Below are positions 41,799 through 50,449 of a stretch of DNA of 64,000 nucleotides, piece by piece. Location of the stretch: the NCBI GenBank assembly GCA_020637195.1, contig JACJWK010000010.1, positions 57,706 through 121,705 of the forward strand, written 5' to 3'. The DNA comes from Microthrixaceae bacterium. Its GTDB lineage: Bacteria > Actinomycetota > Acidimicrobiia > Acidimicrobiales > DATDAH01. Made by a program: the position numbers and the translations under genes. Position 1 is the first letter of the stretch. Every line of letters starts with the position of its first letter. Under the pieces are notes generated by a model, which was given only the letters and a program-made list of their open reading frames with translations, did no database searches and was not told the origin of the DNA.

Positions 41799-42841
41799 GG
41801 CGCCTGCTGGCCGTCGTCGGCGCCGTGGCGATGATCGGGGCCGCGGTCCTGGTGCGCGACGGCGTGCTCGACGGGGGCGGCTCGGGCGGCGGAGGTGGCT
41901 CGGGCGCCGGGGGTGACGGGCCGACCCGACTGATCTGCGCCACCGAGCTGGCCGACGCCTGCCAGGCGCTCGCCGACGAGGACGGCGACGTCACCTTCGA
42001 CGTCCAGCCCGCGGGCGACACCGCCGAGCTGCTCACCGAGGCCGCCTTCGACCCGGCCGACGCGGACTTCGACGCCTGGCTCACCCTCCAGCCGTGGCCC
42101 GCGCTCGTCGAGCTGCGGCGCGAGCTCGCCCAGCGCGGCCCGGCGCTGGGCGAGACGTCCGACGTCCTCGCCACCTCACCGCTCGACGTCATCGGGCCGA
42201 CCGAGCGTCTGGACACCCTCGTCGGCACGGTGTGTGACGCCGAGCCCGAGACCCCGGTGTGGCGGTGCTTCGGCGACAACGCCGGCGCCGATTGGGACGA
42301 CGTGGGCGGAGAGTCGGGATGGGGCCGGGTCGAGGTCGGGTTCGCGGACCCCACCGAGAGCGCCACCGGGCTCCTGATCCTCGGTCAAGCGTCGGCCGAG
42401 TACTTCGGCGCGCTCGGGGGCGAGTCCTTCGCCCGCAACGACTTCGACGCCGCCTTCTCGTCCTGGTTGCGCGCCATCGCCGACAGCAGTCCCAACCTCC
42501 CCAGCACCGCCGGCACGCCCCTGTCCCAGCTCCTCCAGTACGGCCTCGCCTCCTGGGACGCGGTGGGCGACCTCGACTGGACCGCTGACGCCCGAGTGCA
42601 GGGTTCACGCGACGAGGATTCCCTGACGGTCACCTACTCTTCGTTCATGCTGGCCGAAGTGGTTGCCGTGCCCGTGCGGGGGCACGGTCTCCCGGATCTG
42701 TCGGGTGGCGGGCCTCGAAACGCGCTGCTCGACGCCGGCTTCACGAACCCGACCTACGACATCGAACCCTCCCGGTCCGTGTCGCCGATCAACCCGGGGC
42801 TCTACCAGGCCCTCCTCGAGGAGTGGGAGCTCGCCTCATGA
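41795..42841 (+). CDS. Exported substrate-binding-like protein in AAA/VWA operon
   Basis: 348 residues. An N-terminal hydrophobic segment (LLAVVGAVAMIGAAVLV) and a Gly/Ser linker (GGGSGGGGGSGAGG) lead to a type-2 periplasmic-binding-like domain: RLICATELADACQALADEDGDVTFDVQPAGDTAELL, then SGWGRVEVGFADPTESATGLLILGQ, as in molybdate/sulfate-type binding proteins. It has four Cys. It overlaps the genes on both sides by 4 nt. With no permease nearby it probably senses or scaffolds rather than imports. Name and ligand unknown. Confidence 0.65.
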   Translation: MRRLLAVVGAVAMIGAAVLVRDGVLDGGGSGGGGGSGAGGDGPTRLICATELADACQALADEDGDVTFDVQPAGDTAELLTEAAFDPADADFDAWLTLQPWPALVELRRELAQRGPALGETSDVLATSPLDVIGPTERLDTLVGTVCDAEPETPVWRCFGDNAGADWDDVGGESGWGRVEVGFADPTESATGLLILGQASAEYFGALGGESFARNDFDAAFSSWLRAIADSSPNLPSTAGTPLSQLLQYGLASWDAVGDLDWTADARVQGSRDEDSLTVTYSSFMLAEVVAVPVRGHGLPDLSGGGPRNALLDAGFTNPTYDIEPSRSVSPINPGLYQALLEEWELAS

Positions 42842-44679
42842 CGACTCGATTCGGCGCAGTCGCGCTGTGCGTGGTGCTGGCGGCCGGCGCGGTCGCCTGC
42901 TCGAGCGCCGACGACGCCGCCACCCCCGACACCGTCGACGCCGACGGGCTGCTGGGCCAGGACCCCGGCGACTGCATCGTCGTCGACATGGCGGTGTCCC
43001 CCGAGAAGATCGATCTCATGACCGACCTGGCCCAGACCTTCAACGACTCGGACGAGGCCACCTCGGGCGACGAGTGCATCTTCGTGCGCCCCCAGCGCAA
43101 GTCGTCGGGCGCCAGCGAGCAGCTCCTGCGCGACGGCTGGGACGAGGCGGTCGAGGGCCCGCTCCCGGTGGTGTGGTCGCCGGCGTCGAGCGCGTGGGGT
43201 GCGGTGCTCAACCAGCAGCTCACCGACCAGGGCGACGAGCCCATCGCCACCGAGGGCGAGCCCTTCATGCTGACCCCGCTCGTCATCGCCATGCCCGAGC
43301 CCATGGCCGAGGCCCTCGGCTACCCGCAGGAGCCCGTCGGCTGGGCCGACATCCTCCGCCTGTCGCGTGGCCCCGAGGGCTGGGCCGCCTTCGACCACCC
43401 GGAGTGGGGCCCGTTCCTGTTGGGCAAGACCAACCCGAACTTCTCCACCAGCGGCCTCTCCGCGCTGATCGCCCAGGCCTACGCCAACACCGGCAAGACC
43501 GAGGGCCTCACGGTCGAGGACCTCGACCAGCCGCAGGTGGAGCAGGCCGCCCGCGACGTGGAGTCCGCGGTCGTCCACTACGGCGACACCACGCTCACCT
43601 TCCTCAACAACATGTACCGGGCCGACCAGCGCGGCAACTCGCTCACGTACGCGTCCGCGGTCGCGGTCGAGGAGAAGTCGGTCATCGACTACAACGCGGG
43701 CAACCCCGACGGCGTGCTCGACCCCGGCGAGGAGCCCCGCCCGCCGCGGGTCCCGCTGGTCGCCATCTACCCCGAGGAGGGCACCCTCTACTCGGACAAC
43801 CCGCTCATCACCCTCGACGCCGAGTGGGTCACCGAGCAGGAGCGCGACGCCGCCGCCGTGTTCGTCGACTTCGTCCAGCAGCCCGAGAACCAGGAGCGGG
43901 TCCTCGAGTTCGGCTTCCGACCGGGCAACCCCGACGTCGCGATCAGCGAGCCGATCGTGACCGGGAACGGGGTCGACCCCGACCAGCCCCAGACCCTGCT
44001 CGAGGTCCCCGAGCCCGAGGTCATGGTGGCGCTGCTCGACAACTGGGACGAGCAGCGCAAGGGGGCGCGCGTGGTGCTGCTCATGGATGTCTCCGGCTCG
44101 ATGGGCGACATCGGCGACCCGGACACGGGCGAGACCAAGCTCGACCTGGCCAAGCGCGCCGCCATCGACGCCCTGGACGACTTCGCCGCCCAGGACATCG
44201 TGGGCCTGCGCATCTTCTCGACCGACCTCGGCCCGAGCGGAACGGCCGAGTTCGTCGACGTGGTGCCCGTCGGCCGTCGGATGACCGACAACCGCGAGGC
44301 GCTGGCCACCGCCATCCGCGCCCTGGCCCCCACCAACGCCACCCCGCTCTACAGCGCCACCCAGGCCGCCTACGAGGACGCGGTCGCCGCCTTCGACGAG
44401 GAGCGCATCAACGCGGTCGTGCTCCTCAGCGACGGGGTCAACGACGACGGCGAGACCGGCGACGACGACGAGCAGCTCGACTCGCTGCTCGCCGCCCTCG
44501 AGGCCGGCGGCGAGGGCCGGCTCACCCAGCCGGTCCGGGTGTTCCCCATCGCCTACGGCGAGGACGCCGACCTCTCGACCCTTCGCCGCATCGCCGAGGC
44601 GTCCACCGCCGCCGTCTACGACGCCAGCGACCCGACGTCGATCGACAAGGTCTTCGCCGCCGTGGTGTCGAACTTCTAG
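42838..44679 (+). CDS. Lipoprotein with substrate-binding-like and VWA domains
   Basis: 613 residues from ATG 42838 (ATGA overlap with the previous gene). The signal sequence FGAVALCVVLAAGAVACSS has a lipobox. About 40-390 resembles an extracellular solute-binding domain (DCIVVDMAVSPEKIDLMTDLAQTF, PLVVWSPASSAWGAVLNQQL-like stretch, YPEEGTLYSDNPLITLDAEWV). About 410-613 is a VWA domain with a complete metal site: VVLLMDVSGSMGDIG near 411-425 and VVLLSDGVNDDGE. Actinobacterial genomes carry such substrate-binding-plus-VWA proteins without known function. Surface-anchored ligand or metal-dependent protein binding is likely. Confidence 0.8.
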   Translation: MTTRFGAVALCVVLAAGAVACSSADDAATPDTVDADGLLGQDPGDCIVVDMAVSPEKIDLMTDLAQTFNDSDEATSGDECIFVRPQRKSSGASEQLLRDGWDEAVEGPLPVVWSPASSAWGAVLNQQLTDQGDEPIATEGEPFMLTPLVIAMPEPMAEALGYPQEPVGWADILRLSRGPEGWAAFDHPEWGPFLLGKTNPNFSTSGLSALIAQAYANTGKTEGLTVEDLDQPQVEQAARDVESAVVHYGDTTLTFLNNMYRADQRGNSLTYASAVAVEEKSVIDYNAGNPDGVLDPGEEPRPPRVPLVAIYPEEGTLYSDNPLITLDAEWVTEQERDAAAVFVDFVQQPENQERVLEFGFRPGNPDVAISEPIVTGNGVDPDQPQTLLEVPEPEVMVALLDNWDEQRKGARVVLLMDVSGSMGDIGDPDTGETKLDLAKRAAIDALDDFAAQDIVGLRIFSTDLGPSGTAEFVDVVPVGRRMTDNREALATAIRALAPTNATPLYSATQAAYEDAVAAFDEERINAVVLLSDGVNDDGETGDDDEQLDSLLAALEAGGEGRLTQPVRVFPIAYGEDADLSTLRRIAEASTAAVYDASDPTSIDKVFAAVVSNF

Positions 44680-44686
44680 GCCGGCC

Positions 44687-45496
44687 GTGCCCCGACTCTC
44701 GTTCCGCGACCGCTTCTTCACCCCGCCGGTGGCGCGGGCGATGATGTCGCCGTCGGGGATCCTGCTGGCCGGGGCCGGCGCGTCCGTGGCCATCCTCGCG
44801 GGGCTCGGGCCGATCGGGGCGCTGGGGCTGGCGGCGCTCGCCTGGGCCGGCCGGGTGGGCTACGCGATCCCCCGGAAGGCGGGCGACGACCGCATCGATC
44901 CGTTCACCCTCAACGAGCCCTGGCGCCGGTTCGTGCAGTCCGCGCTGCAGTCCCAGGCCCGCTTCGACCAGGCCGTGCGCAACGCCGAGCGGGGGCCGCT
45001 CCGCGACCGGCTGGCCACCATCGGCGACCGGGTGCACGACGCGGTGCGCGAGGCCTGGCAGATCGCCCGCCAGGGCCAGGTGCTGGCCGACGCCAGCGGC
45101 CAGATCGACAGCGCCGGCGTGCAGCGCCAGCTCGCCGAGGTCCGAGCCAACGCGGACGCCCCCTGGGCCGCCGGCAGCTCACTCGACAAGACCGCCGCGG
45201 CCCTCGAGGCCCAGCTCGCCTCGGCCGAGCGGCTCGCCGCGGTGACCCGTGAGGCCCAGGACCGCCTGCGCCTCGTGAACGCCCGGATGGACGAGATGGT
45301 GGCCCGGGCCATCGAGCTGTCCGTCGACGCCAGCCAGCCCGACGAGCTCGGTGGCCTCGGCTCCGACGTCGACAGCCTGGTCGACGAGATGGAGGCCCTG
45401 CGCCTGGCCCTCGACGAGACGGACCGGGCGGGCACCGCTCCCCCACCCGAGCTGCCGCCCCCGACGGCGCCCCCGGGCACGGCGTCACCCGCGTGA
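44687..45496 (+). CDS. Membrane-anchored coiled-coil protein, function unknown
   Basis: 269 residues. Near the N-terminus one or two hydrophobic helices (ILLAGAGASVAILAGLGPIGALGLAALAW) precede a long helical, coiled-coil-like region rich in Ala, Glu, Gln and Arg (FVQSALQSQARFDQAVRNAE, LEAQLASAERLAAVTREAQDRLRLV) and a Pro-rich tail. It could be a TelA/XpaC-type or Psp-type partner, but no motif proves this. It follows the VWA lipoprotein by 7 bp and overlaps murJ by 4 nt, so it belongs to the same transcript. GTG 44687 is the start. Confidence 0.6.
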   Translation: MPRLSFRDRFFTPPVARAMMSPSGILLAGAGASVAILAGLGPIGALGLAALAWAGRVGYAIPRKAGDDRIDPFTLNEPWRRFVQSALQSQARFDQAVRNAERGPLRDRLATIGDRVHDAVREAWQIARQGQVLADASGQIDSAGVQRQLAEVRANADAPWAAGSSLDKTAAALEAQLASAERLAAVTREAQDRLRLVNARMDEMVARAIELSVDASQPDELGGLGSDVDSLVDEMEALRLALDETDRAGTAPPPELPPPTAPPGTASPA

Positions 45497-47208
45497 CCCC
45501 GTCGGGCGCCGACGAGGCGCCGGACGCCGACGGTCGGACCGCGCCCGACGACGAGCGCCCCGTCACCGAGGGCGCAGCCGCCGCGGCGGAGGAGAGCGAG
45601 CGGTCCGCGACGGGCCGTCTGGTGCGCTCGAGCGCGGTGGTGGGCGTCGGCACGGGGCTCAGCCGCCTGAGCGGCCTGCTGCGGGTGGGTGCGCTCACCT
45701 ACGCCCTCGGCGCCACCGCGCTGAGCGACGCCTACAACCTGGCCAACACCACGCCCAACATCGTCTACGAGCTGATCCTCGGCGGGATCCTGTCCGCCAC
45801 GCTGGTGCCGATCTTCGTCGACCACCTCGAGCACGACGACGACGAGGGCACCTCGACCGTCGTCACCGTGGCCGTCGTCTGCCTGGCGGCGCTCACCCTG
45901 CTCGCCATGCTGGCCGCGCCGCTGATCATCGACATCTACGCCCTGCGCCTCCCCGAGGAGGAGGCCGCCGCGCAGGCGGCGGTCGCCGTGCCCCTGCTGT
46001 GGCTGTTCCTGCCCCAGATCTTCTTCTACGGCCTGACCACGCTCGGCACCGCGCTGCTCAACGCCCGGCGCTCGTTCTTCGCCCCCGCGTACGCCCCGAT
46101 CCTCAACAACGTCGTGGTGATCGCCATGCTCGTCGGCTTCGCCTCGGTCGCCGGGAGCTCCCCCAGCTTGACCCAGGTCGAGGACGACCGCGGCCTGCTG
46201 CTGCTGCTCGGGATCGGCACCACAGCCGGCATCGTGGCCATGACCGTCGCGCTCTGGCCCGCCATCCGGCGCGCCGGCATCCGCCTGAGGTTCCGCTTCG
46301 ACCTGCGTCACCCGTCGGTCCGCAAGGTCGGCAGCCTGTCGGGCTGGACGCTGGGCTACGCCGCGTCCAACCAGGTGGCGCTGTTCGCCATCCTGGCCCT
46401 CGCGACCGGCGAGGGGGCGGGTGCGGTCTCCGCCTACACGTACGCGTTCATCTTCTTCCAGCTCCCCCACGGCCTGCTGGCGGTGTCGCTGATGACCACC
46501 TTCCTGCCCGACCTGTCGGCCTTCGCGGCGCGGGGCGACCTGGCCGGCTACCGGGACCGCTTCGGGCTCGGGCTGCGCCTGCTCGTCCTCGTCATCCTCC
46601 CCGCGGCCGTCGGCTACGTCCTGCTGGCGCGCCCCGTCGTCGCGGCCCTGCTCGAGCGGGGCGCGTTCGGCGACGCCTCGGGCGACCTCACCGCCGAGGT
46701 GCTCGCGGCCATGGCCCTCGGCCTGGTCGGCTTCTCGCTGTACCTGTTCGTGCTCCGCGGCTTCTACGCGCTGAAGGACACCCGCACCCCCTTCTTGTTG
46801 AACCTGTTCGAGAACGGCGTGAACGTTGGCCTCGCGTTCGCGCTCGTGGGGCGCTTCGGCGTCCAGGGCCTGGCCCTGGCCTACGCCGGCGCCTACACGC
46901 TCGCCGGCCTGGCCGCCGTGCTCGTGCTGCGCCACCGCATCCGCGGCATGGACGGCGCCCGGACCCTCGCCGCGCTCGCCCGGATGGCCGCGGCGGCCGT
47001 CGTCATGGCCCTCGCGGTGCTCGGTGCCCGGGAGCTCGTCGGCTCCGACGAGGGGCTCGGCGCGATCGCCCGCACCGGCGCCGGGATCGGCGTCGGCGCG
47101 GTCGTCTACCTGGGCGCGCTGTACCTCCTGCGCCTTCGCGAGCTGCACGAGCTCGTCGACCGGCTCCGGCGGCGACGGGCGGGGACCGCCGCGACCACTG
47201 CCCTGTAG
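45493..47208 (+). CDS. murJ: MurJ/MviN-type lipid II flippase
   Basis: 571 residues. After an acidic 45-residue N-terminus come about 14 membrane helices in the MOP-superfamily pattern: SAVVGVGTGLSRLSGLLRVGALTYALG, LSDAYNLANTTPNIVYELILGGILSATLVPIFVDHL, and FFQLPHGLLAVSLMTTFLPDLS (the conserved LPHGxxxxS loop). It flips lipid II across the membrane for wall synthesis. It has no C-terminal kinase-like domain as in mycobacterial MviN. GTG start overlapping the coiled-coil gene. Its stop TAG is part of the pspA -10 box. Confidence 0.93.
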   Translation: MTPSGADEAPDADGRTAPDDERPVTEGAAAAAEESERSATGRLVRSSAVVGVGTGLSRLSGLLRVGALTYALGATALSDAYNLANTTPNIVYELILGGILSATLVPIFVDHLEHDDDEGTSTVVTVAVVCLAALTLLAMLAAPLIIDIYALRLPEEEAAAQAAVAVPLLWLFLPQIFFYGLTTLGTALLNARRSFFAPAYAPILNNVVVIAMLVGFASVAGSSPSLTQVEDDRGLLLLLGIGTTAGIVAMTVALWPAIRRAGIRLRFRFDLRHPSVRKVGSLSGWTLGYAASNQVALFAILALATGEGAGAVSAYTYAFIFFQLPHGLLAVSLMTTFLPDLSAFAARGDLAGYRDRFGLGLRLLVLVILPAAVGYVLLARPVVAALLERGAFGDASGDLTAEVLAAMALGLVGFSLYLFVLRGFYALKDTRTPFLLNLFENGVNVGLAFALVGRFGVQGLALAYAGAYTLAGLAAVLVLRHRIRGMDGARTLAALARMAAAAVVMALAVLGARELVGSDEGLGAIARTGAGIGVGAVVYLGALYLLRLRELHELVDRLRRRRAGTAATTAL

Positions 47209-47211
47209 GCT
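47206..47211 (+). promoter_or_regulatory. -10 box (TAGGCT) of pspA, overlapping murJ stop
   Basis: TAGGCT uses the murJ stop TAG as its first three bases and stands 7 nt before the pspA ATG: a leaderless internal promoter. Confidence 0.55.
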
Positions 47212-47218
47212 GCCGGTC

Positions 47219-48016
47219 ATGGGACAGCTCATCCGTCGGTGGTGGAAGTACTGGACCGCCAAGCTCACCGGGAAGTTCAACGAGAGCGCGGATCCGAAGA
47301 TCCAGCTCGAGCAGGCCATCCAGGAGGCGCAGGACCAGCACCGCCGCCTCAAGGAACAGGCGGCGAACGTGATCGCCAACCAGAAGCAGACCGAGATGCG
47401 GCTGAACCGCACCCTCGAAGAGCTGGAGAAGGCCAACGCCAACGCCCGCCAGGCGGTCATGATGGCGGACGACGCGGTCAAGAAGGGCGACCAGGACAAA
47501 GCGGCCGAGTACACCCGCGCCGCCGAGGCCATCGCGGGGCGTCTCATCGGGCTCGAGACCGAAGTCGAGGACCTCAAGGCGCTGTCGCTGCAGAGCGCCC
47601 AGGCCGCGGACCAGGCCAAGGCCGCCGTCGCCCAGAACTCGGCCCAGCTCCAAAAGAAGCTGTCGGAGCGCCAGAAGCTGCTCGGCCAGCTCGACCAGGC
47701 CAAGATGCAGGAGCAGGTCAACAAGGCGATGGCGTCGCTCAGCGAGACCGTCGGCGAGGACGTGCCCACCTTCGACGAGGTGCGGGACAAGATCGAGGCC
47801 CGGTACGCCCAGGCCAAGGGGATGTCCGAGCTCCAGGGCGAGTCGGTCGAGAGTCGGATGCTCGAGATCGAGCAGGCGACGATGAACACCGAGGCCACGG
47901 CGCGCCTGTCCGAGATCCGCGCCCAGCTCGGGCTCGAGCCCCCGGCCGAGGAGGCGGCACCGATCGAGGCGCCCGCCGAGCCCGCCGCGGCCGAGTCCTC
48001 CGAGCCCAGCTCCTGA
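47219..48016 (+). CDS. PspA/IM30 (ESCRT-III-like) membrane-stress protein
   Basis: 265 residues. The N-terminal amphipathic helix and long coiled coil are typical: KFNESADPKIQLEQAIQEAQDQHRRLKEQAANVIANQKQTE, then DKAAEYTRAAEAIAGRLIGLETEVEDLKAL. The family's helix 0 is replaced by RRWWKYWTAKLTG, with three Trp for membrane insertion. A Pro/Ala/Glu tail ends it. PspA proteins polymerise on damaged membranes. Made from its own leaderless promoter at the end of murJ, so it can be induced apart from the upstream operon. Confidence 0.92.
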   Translation: MGQLIRRWWKYWTAKLTGKFNESADPKIQLEQAIQEAQDQHRRLKEQAANVIANQKQTEMRLNRTLEELEKANANARQAVMMADDAVKKGDQDKAAEYTRAAEAIAGRLIGLETEVEDLKALSLQSAQAADQAKAAVAQNSAQLQKKLSERQKLLGQLDQAKMQEQVNKAMASLSETVGEDVPTFDEVRDKIEARYAQAKGMSELQGESVESRMLEIEQATMNTEATARLSEIRAQLGLEPPAEEAAPIEAPAEPAAAESSEPSS

Positions 48017-48035
48017 GCCGGCGCGACCCCCGCGA

Positions 48036-49094
48036 CTAGGGCAGCACGACGAGGTCGTCCCGGTGGACGACCAGCTGGTCGCGCGCCCCGGCCGCGATCT
48101 CCCGGCTCGGCAGCCGGACGAGGCCCTTGGCGAACACCGCGCCGGTGGCGTCGCGCACCTCGACGGCGTCCTGGACGTCGAACACCCCGTCCACGGCCGA
48201 CACGCCGGCAGCCAGTAGCGAGCGGTTGGCCTCGACGAGCGCCCGGCGGGCGCCGTCGTCGACGGTCAGGCTGCCCGTCGAGCCCACCGCGAAGGCGATC
48301 CACAGCTTGCGGGCGGGCAGGCGCCGGTCCTGGGGCAGGACGGTGGTGCCGACCCCGGGCACGCCGGCCACGGCGTCGGCCAGGACCCGGTCGCGGTGGG
48401 CGGCGGCCACCACGGCGCGGACCCCGGACCAGGCCGCGATCTTCGCCGCCCGCAGCTTGGACGCCATGCCCCCACTGCCGCGCACGGTGCCGGTGCCGCC
48501 GGCCCGGCGCTCGAGGTCGTGGTCGACCTCGACGATCTCCTCGATGAGCGACGCCGTGTCGTCGAGGCGCGGATCGGCCGTCAGGACGCCCTCGGTGTCG
48601 GTGAGCAGCACGAGCACCTCGGCGTGGAGCAGGTGCGCCACCAGCGCGGCGAGCCGGTCGTTGTCCCCGAAGCGGATCTCGTCGTCGGCGATCGCGTCGT
48701 TCTCGTTCACCACGGGCACCACCCCGAGCTCGAGGAGGCGCTCGAGCGTGGCCCGCGCGTGCAGGTACTGCTGGCGGACGATGAAGTCGAGCGGTGCGAG
48801 CAGGAGTTGGCCGGCGACGAGCCCGTGCCGGGCGAAGGCGGCGTCGTACACCCGCAGCAGGCGGCTCTGGCCGATCGCCGAGGCGGCCTGCAGGGTGACC
48901 GGGTCCCGGGGGCGCTCGGCGAACGAGAGGCTCGGCAACCCGGCCGCGATGGCCCCGGAGGTGACCACCACGACCTGGTGCCCCTGGGCGCGCAGCGCCG
49001 CCACCTCGGTGCAGAACTTGTCGATGGCGCCCTCGTCGATCGCTCCGCCCGCGTCGGTGATCGACGACGTGCCGATCTTGGCCACGACCCTCAC
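48036..49094 (-). CDS. proB: Glutamate 5-kinase
   Basis: 352 residues. N-terminal amino-acid kinase domain: VVAKIGTSSITDAGG, VVVVTSGAIAAGLPSL, VPVVNENDAIADDEIRFGDNDRLAALVA, and GTGTVRGSGGMASKLRAAKIA. A C-terminal PUA domain covers about 265-345 (GSLTVDDGARRALVEANRSLLAAGVSAV). It phosphorylates glutamate, the first step to proline, normally inhibited by proline. GTG 49094 stands 6 nt after GAGACT. It follows obgE by 29 bp on the same strand, the usual obg-proB order, with proA farther on. Confidence 0.96.
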   Translation of the reverse strand: MRVVAKIGTSSITDAGGAIDEGAIDKFCTEVAALRAQGHQVVVVTSGAIAAGLPSLSFAERPRDPVTLQAASAIGQSRLLRVYDAAFARHGLVAGQLLLAPLDFIVRQQYLHARATLERLLELGVVPVVNENDAIADDEIRFGDNDRLAALVAHLLHAEVLVLLTDTEGVLTADPRLDDTASLIEEIVEVDHDLERRAGGTGTVRGSGGMASKLRAAKIAAWSGVRAVVAAAHRDRVLADAVAGVPGVGTTVLPQDRRLPARKLWIAFAVGSTGSLTVDDGARRALVEANRSLLAAGVSAVDGVFDVQDAVEVRDATGAVFAKGLVRLPSREIAAGARDQLVVHRDDLVVLP

Positions 49095-49100
49095 GTGTGC

Positions 49101-49106
49101 AGTCTC
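49101..49106 (-). promoter_or_regulatory. Possible -10 box (GAGACT) for proB
   Basis: Minus-strand GAGACT, 6 nt before GTG 49094. Imperfect, but spaced as in other leaderless starts. Confidence 0.35.
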
Positions 49107-49123
49107 ACCGCTCGGGACGCCGC

Positions 49124-50410
49124 TCAGCCAAAGACATCGGGCTCGTAGTCGAAGGTGACGTCGCCGATGCGCACGGTGTCCCCCTCGCGGGCGCCCGCCC
49201 GCACGAGCGCACGGTCCACCCCCAGCTTGCGGAGCCGGTGCTGCGCGTACTCGAGCGCGCCCGGGTCGGTGAGGTCCGAGAGCGCGACGGCCCGACGGGC
49301 CTGGCGCCCGACCACCCGGAAGCTGCCGTCGTCGTCGCGCTCGATGCGGACCCCTTCCTGCTCGGGACGGTGCACCACGAAGGCCCGGTCGCGCTCGGCG
49401 CCCTCGACCCGGCGGGCCTCCTGGACCAGGGCGGCCATGCGGCCGACGAGCTCGGGCACGCCCGCGCCGGTGACCGCGGACACCCGCAGTGGCACCGGGG
49501 CCGACTCGGCGCCGGCGCCCGCCTCGACGGGAGCGAGGTCGGCCCGCGACCCGATGACCAGCCTGGGCCGCTCGAGCAGCTCGGCGCGGTACTGGCCGAG
49601 CTCGTGGAGCAGCACGTGCTCCTGGTCCGCCGGTGGGCGCTCGGCGGTCGGCGACAGGTCGAGCAGCACCACGAGCGCCCGGGCCCGTTCGACGTGGCGC
49701 AGGAACTGGTGCCCCAGGCCCCGCCCCTCGCTCGCGCCTTCGATCAGGCCCGGGATGTCGGCCACCACGAACTCCAGGCCCGCCCCGTCGCCGTCGTCGG
49801 GCAGCCGGACCACCCCGAGGTTGGGCTCGAGCGTGGTGAAGGGGTAGTCGGCGATCTTGGGCTTGGCCGCCGAGATGCGCGAGATCAGCGTGCTCTTGCC
49901 CACGTTGGGGAACCCCACGAGCGCCACGTCGGCCATGAGGCGGAGCTCGAGGCGCAGCCAGCGCTCCTCGCCCTCCTCGCCCTGCTCGGCGAACGCCGGC
50001 GCCCGGCGGCGGTTGGAGAGGAACCGGGCGTTGCCCCGGCCGCCCTGCCCGCCACGCGCCGCCAGGTAGCGGTCCCCGGCGGTGACCAGGTCGGCGAGGA
50101 CCTCGCCGTCCTGGGTCGAGATCGTGGTGCCCTCGGGCACCGGGACCTCGAGGTCGACACCCCCGGCCCCGTGCTTGCGCTTTCCCTGGCCGTGGGTGCC
50201 GTTCGTGGCACGGCGGTGCGGATGGTCCCGGAAAGCGAGGAGCGAGGCCACGTTGTGGTCGGCCACCAGCCAGACGTCGCCGCCGCGGCCACCGTCGCCG
50301 CCGTCGGGGCCGCCCTTGGCCACGTGGGCCTCACGACGGAACGACACGCAGCCGGCACCGCCGTCCCCGCCCCGGACGTTGAGGCCGCACTCGTCGACGA
50401 ATCCCGACAC
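49124..50410 (-). CDS. obgE: Obg/CgtA GTPase
   Basis: 428 residues in the three Obg parts. The Gly-rich N-terminal fold (LNVRGGDGGAGCVSFRREAHVAKGGPDGGDGGRGG) is followed by the G domain with G1 GFPNVGKSTL, G3 DIPGLIEGASEGRGLG and G4-like IGSRAD. The C-terminal OCT domain (FRVVGRQARRAVALSDLTDPGALEYAQHRLRKLGVDRAL) ends the protein. It is an essential ribosome-assembly and stress GTPase. The GTG at 50410 stands 6 nt after TATCCT. In the normal order rpmA would be next upstream; here tad genes and dgt intervene. Confidence 0.97.
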   Translation of the reverse strand: MSGFVDECGLNVRGGDGGAGCVSFRREAHVAKGGPDGGDGGRGGDVWLVADHNVASLLAFRDHPHRRATNGTHGQGKRKHGAGGVDLEVPVPEGTTISTQDGEVLADLVTAGDRYLAARGGQGGRGNARFLSNRRRAPAFAEQGEEGEERWLRLELRLMADVALVGFPNVGKSTLISRISAAKPKIADYPFTTLEPNLGVVRLPDDGDGAGLEFVVADIPGLIEGASEGRGLGHQFLRHVERARALVVLLDLSPTAERPPADQEHVLLHELGQYRAELLERPRLVIGSRADLAPVEAGAGAESAPVPLRVSAVTGAGVPELVGRMAALVQEARRVEGAERDRAFVVHRPEQEGVRIERDDDGSFRVVGRQARRAVALSDLTDPGALEYAQHRLRKLGVDRALVRAGAREGDTVRIGDVTFDYEPDVFG

Positions 50411-50416
50411 CCGCTC

Positions 50417-50422
50417 AGGATA
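50417..50422 (-). promoter_or_regulatory. -10 box (TATCCT) for obgE
   Basis: Minus-strand TATCCT, 6 nt before the obgE GTG: leaderless start in the 39-bp gap after tadG. Confidence 0.6.
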
Positions 50423-50449
50423 GGGAGCGGGCCGGCCCGTCCCCGGGGA

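Noticed and set aside
44860..48303. A 1147-codon minus-strand frame opposite murJ and pspA
   Set aside because: Low-complexity shadow; murJ and pspA on the other strand are clear families.
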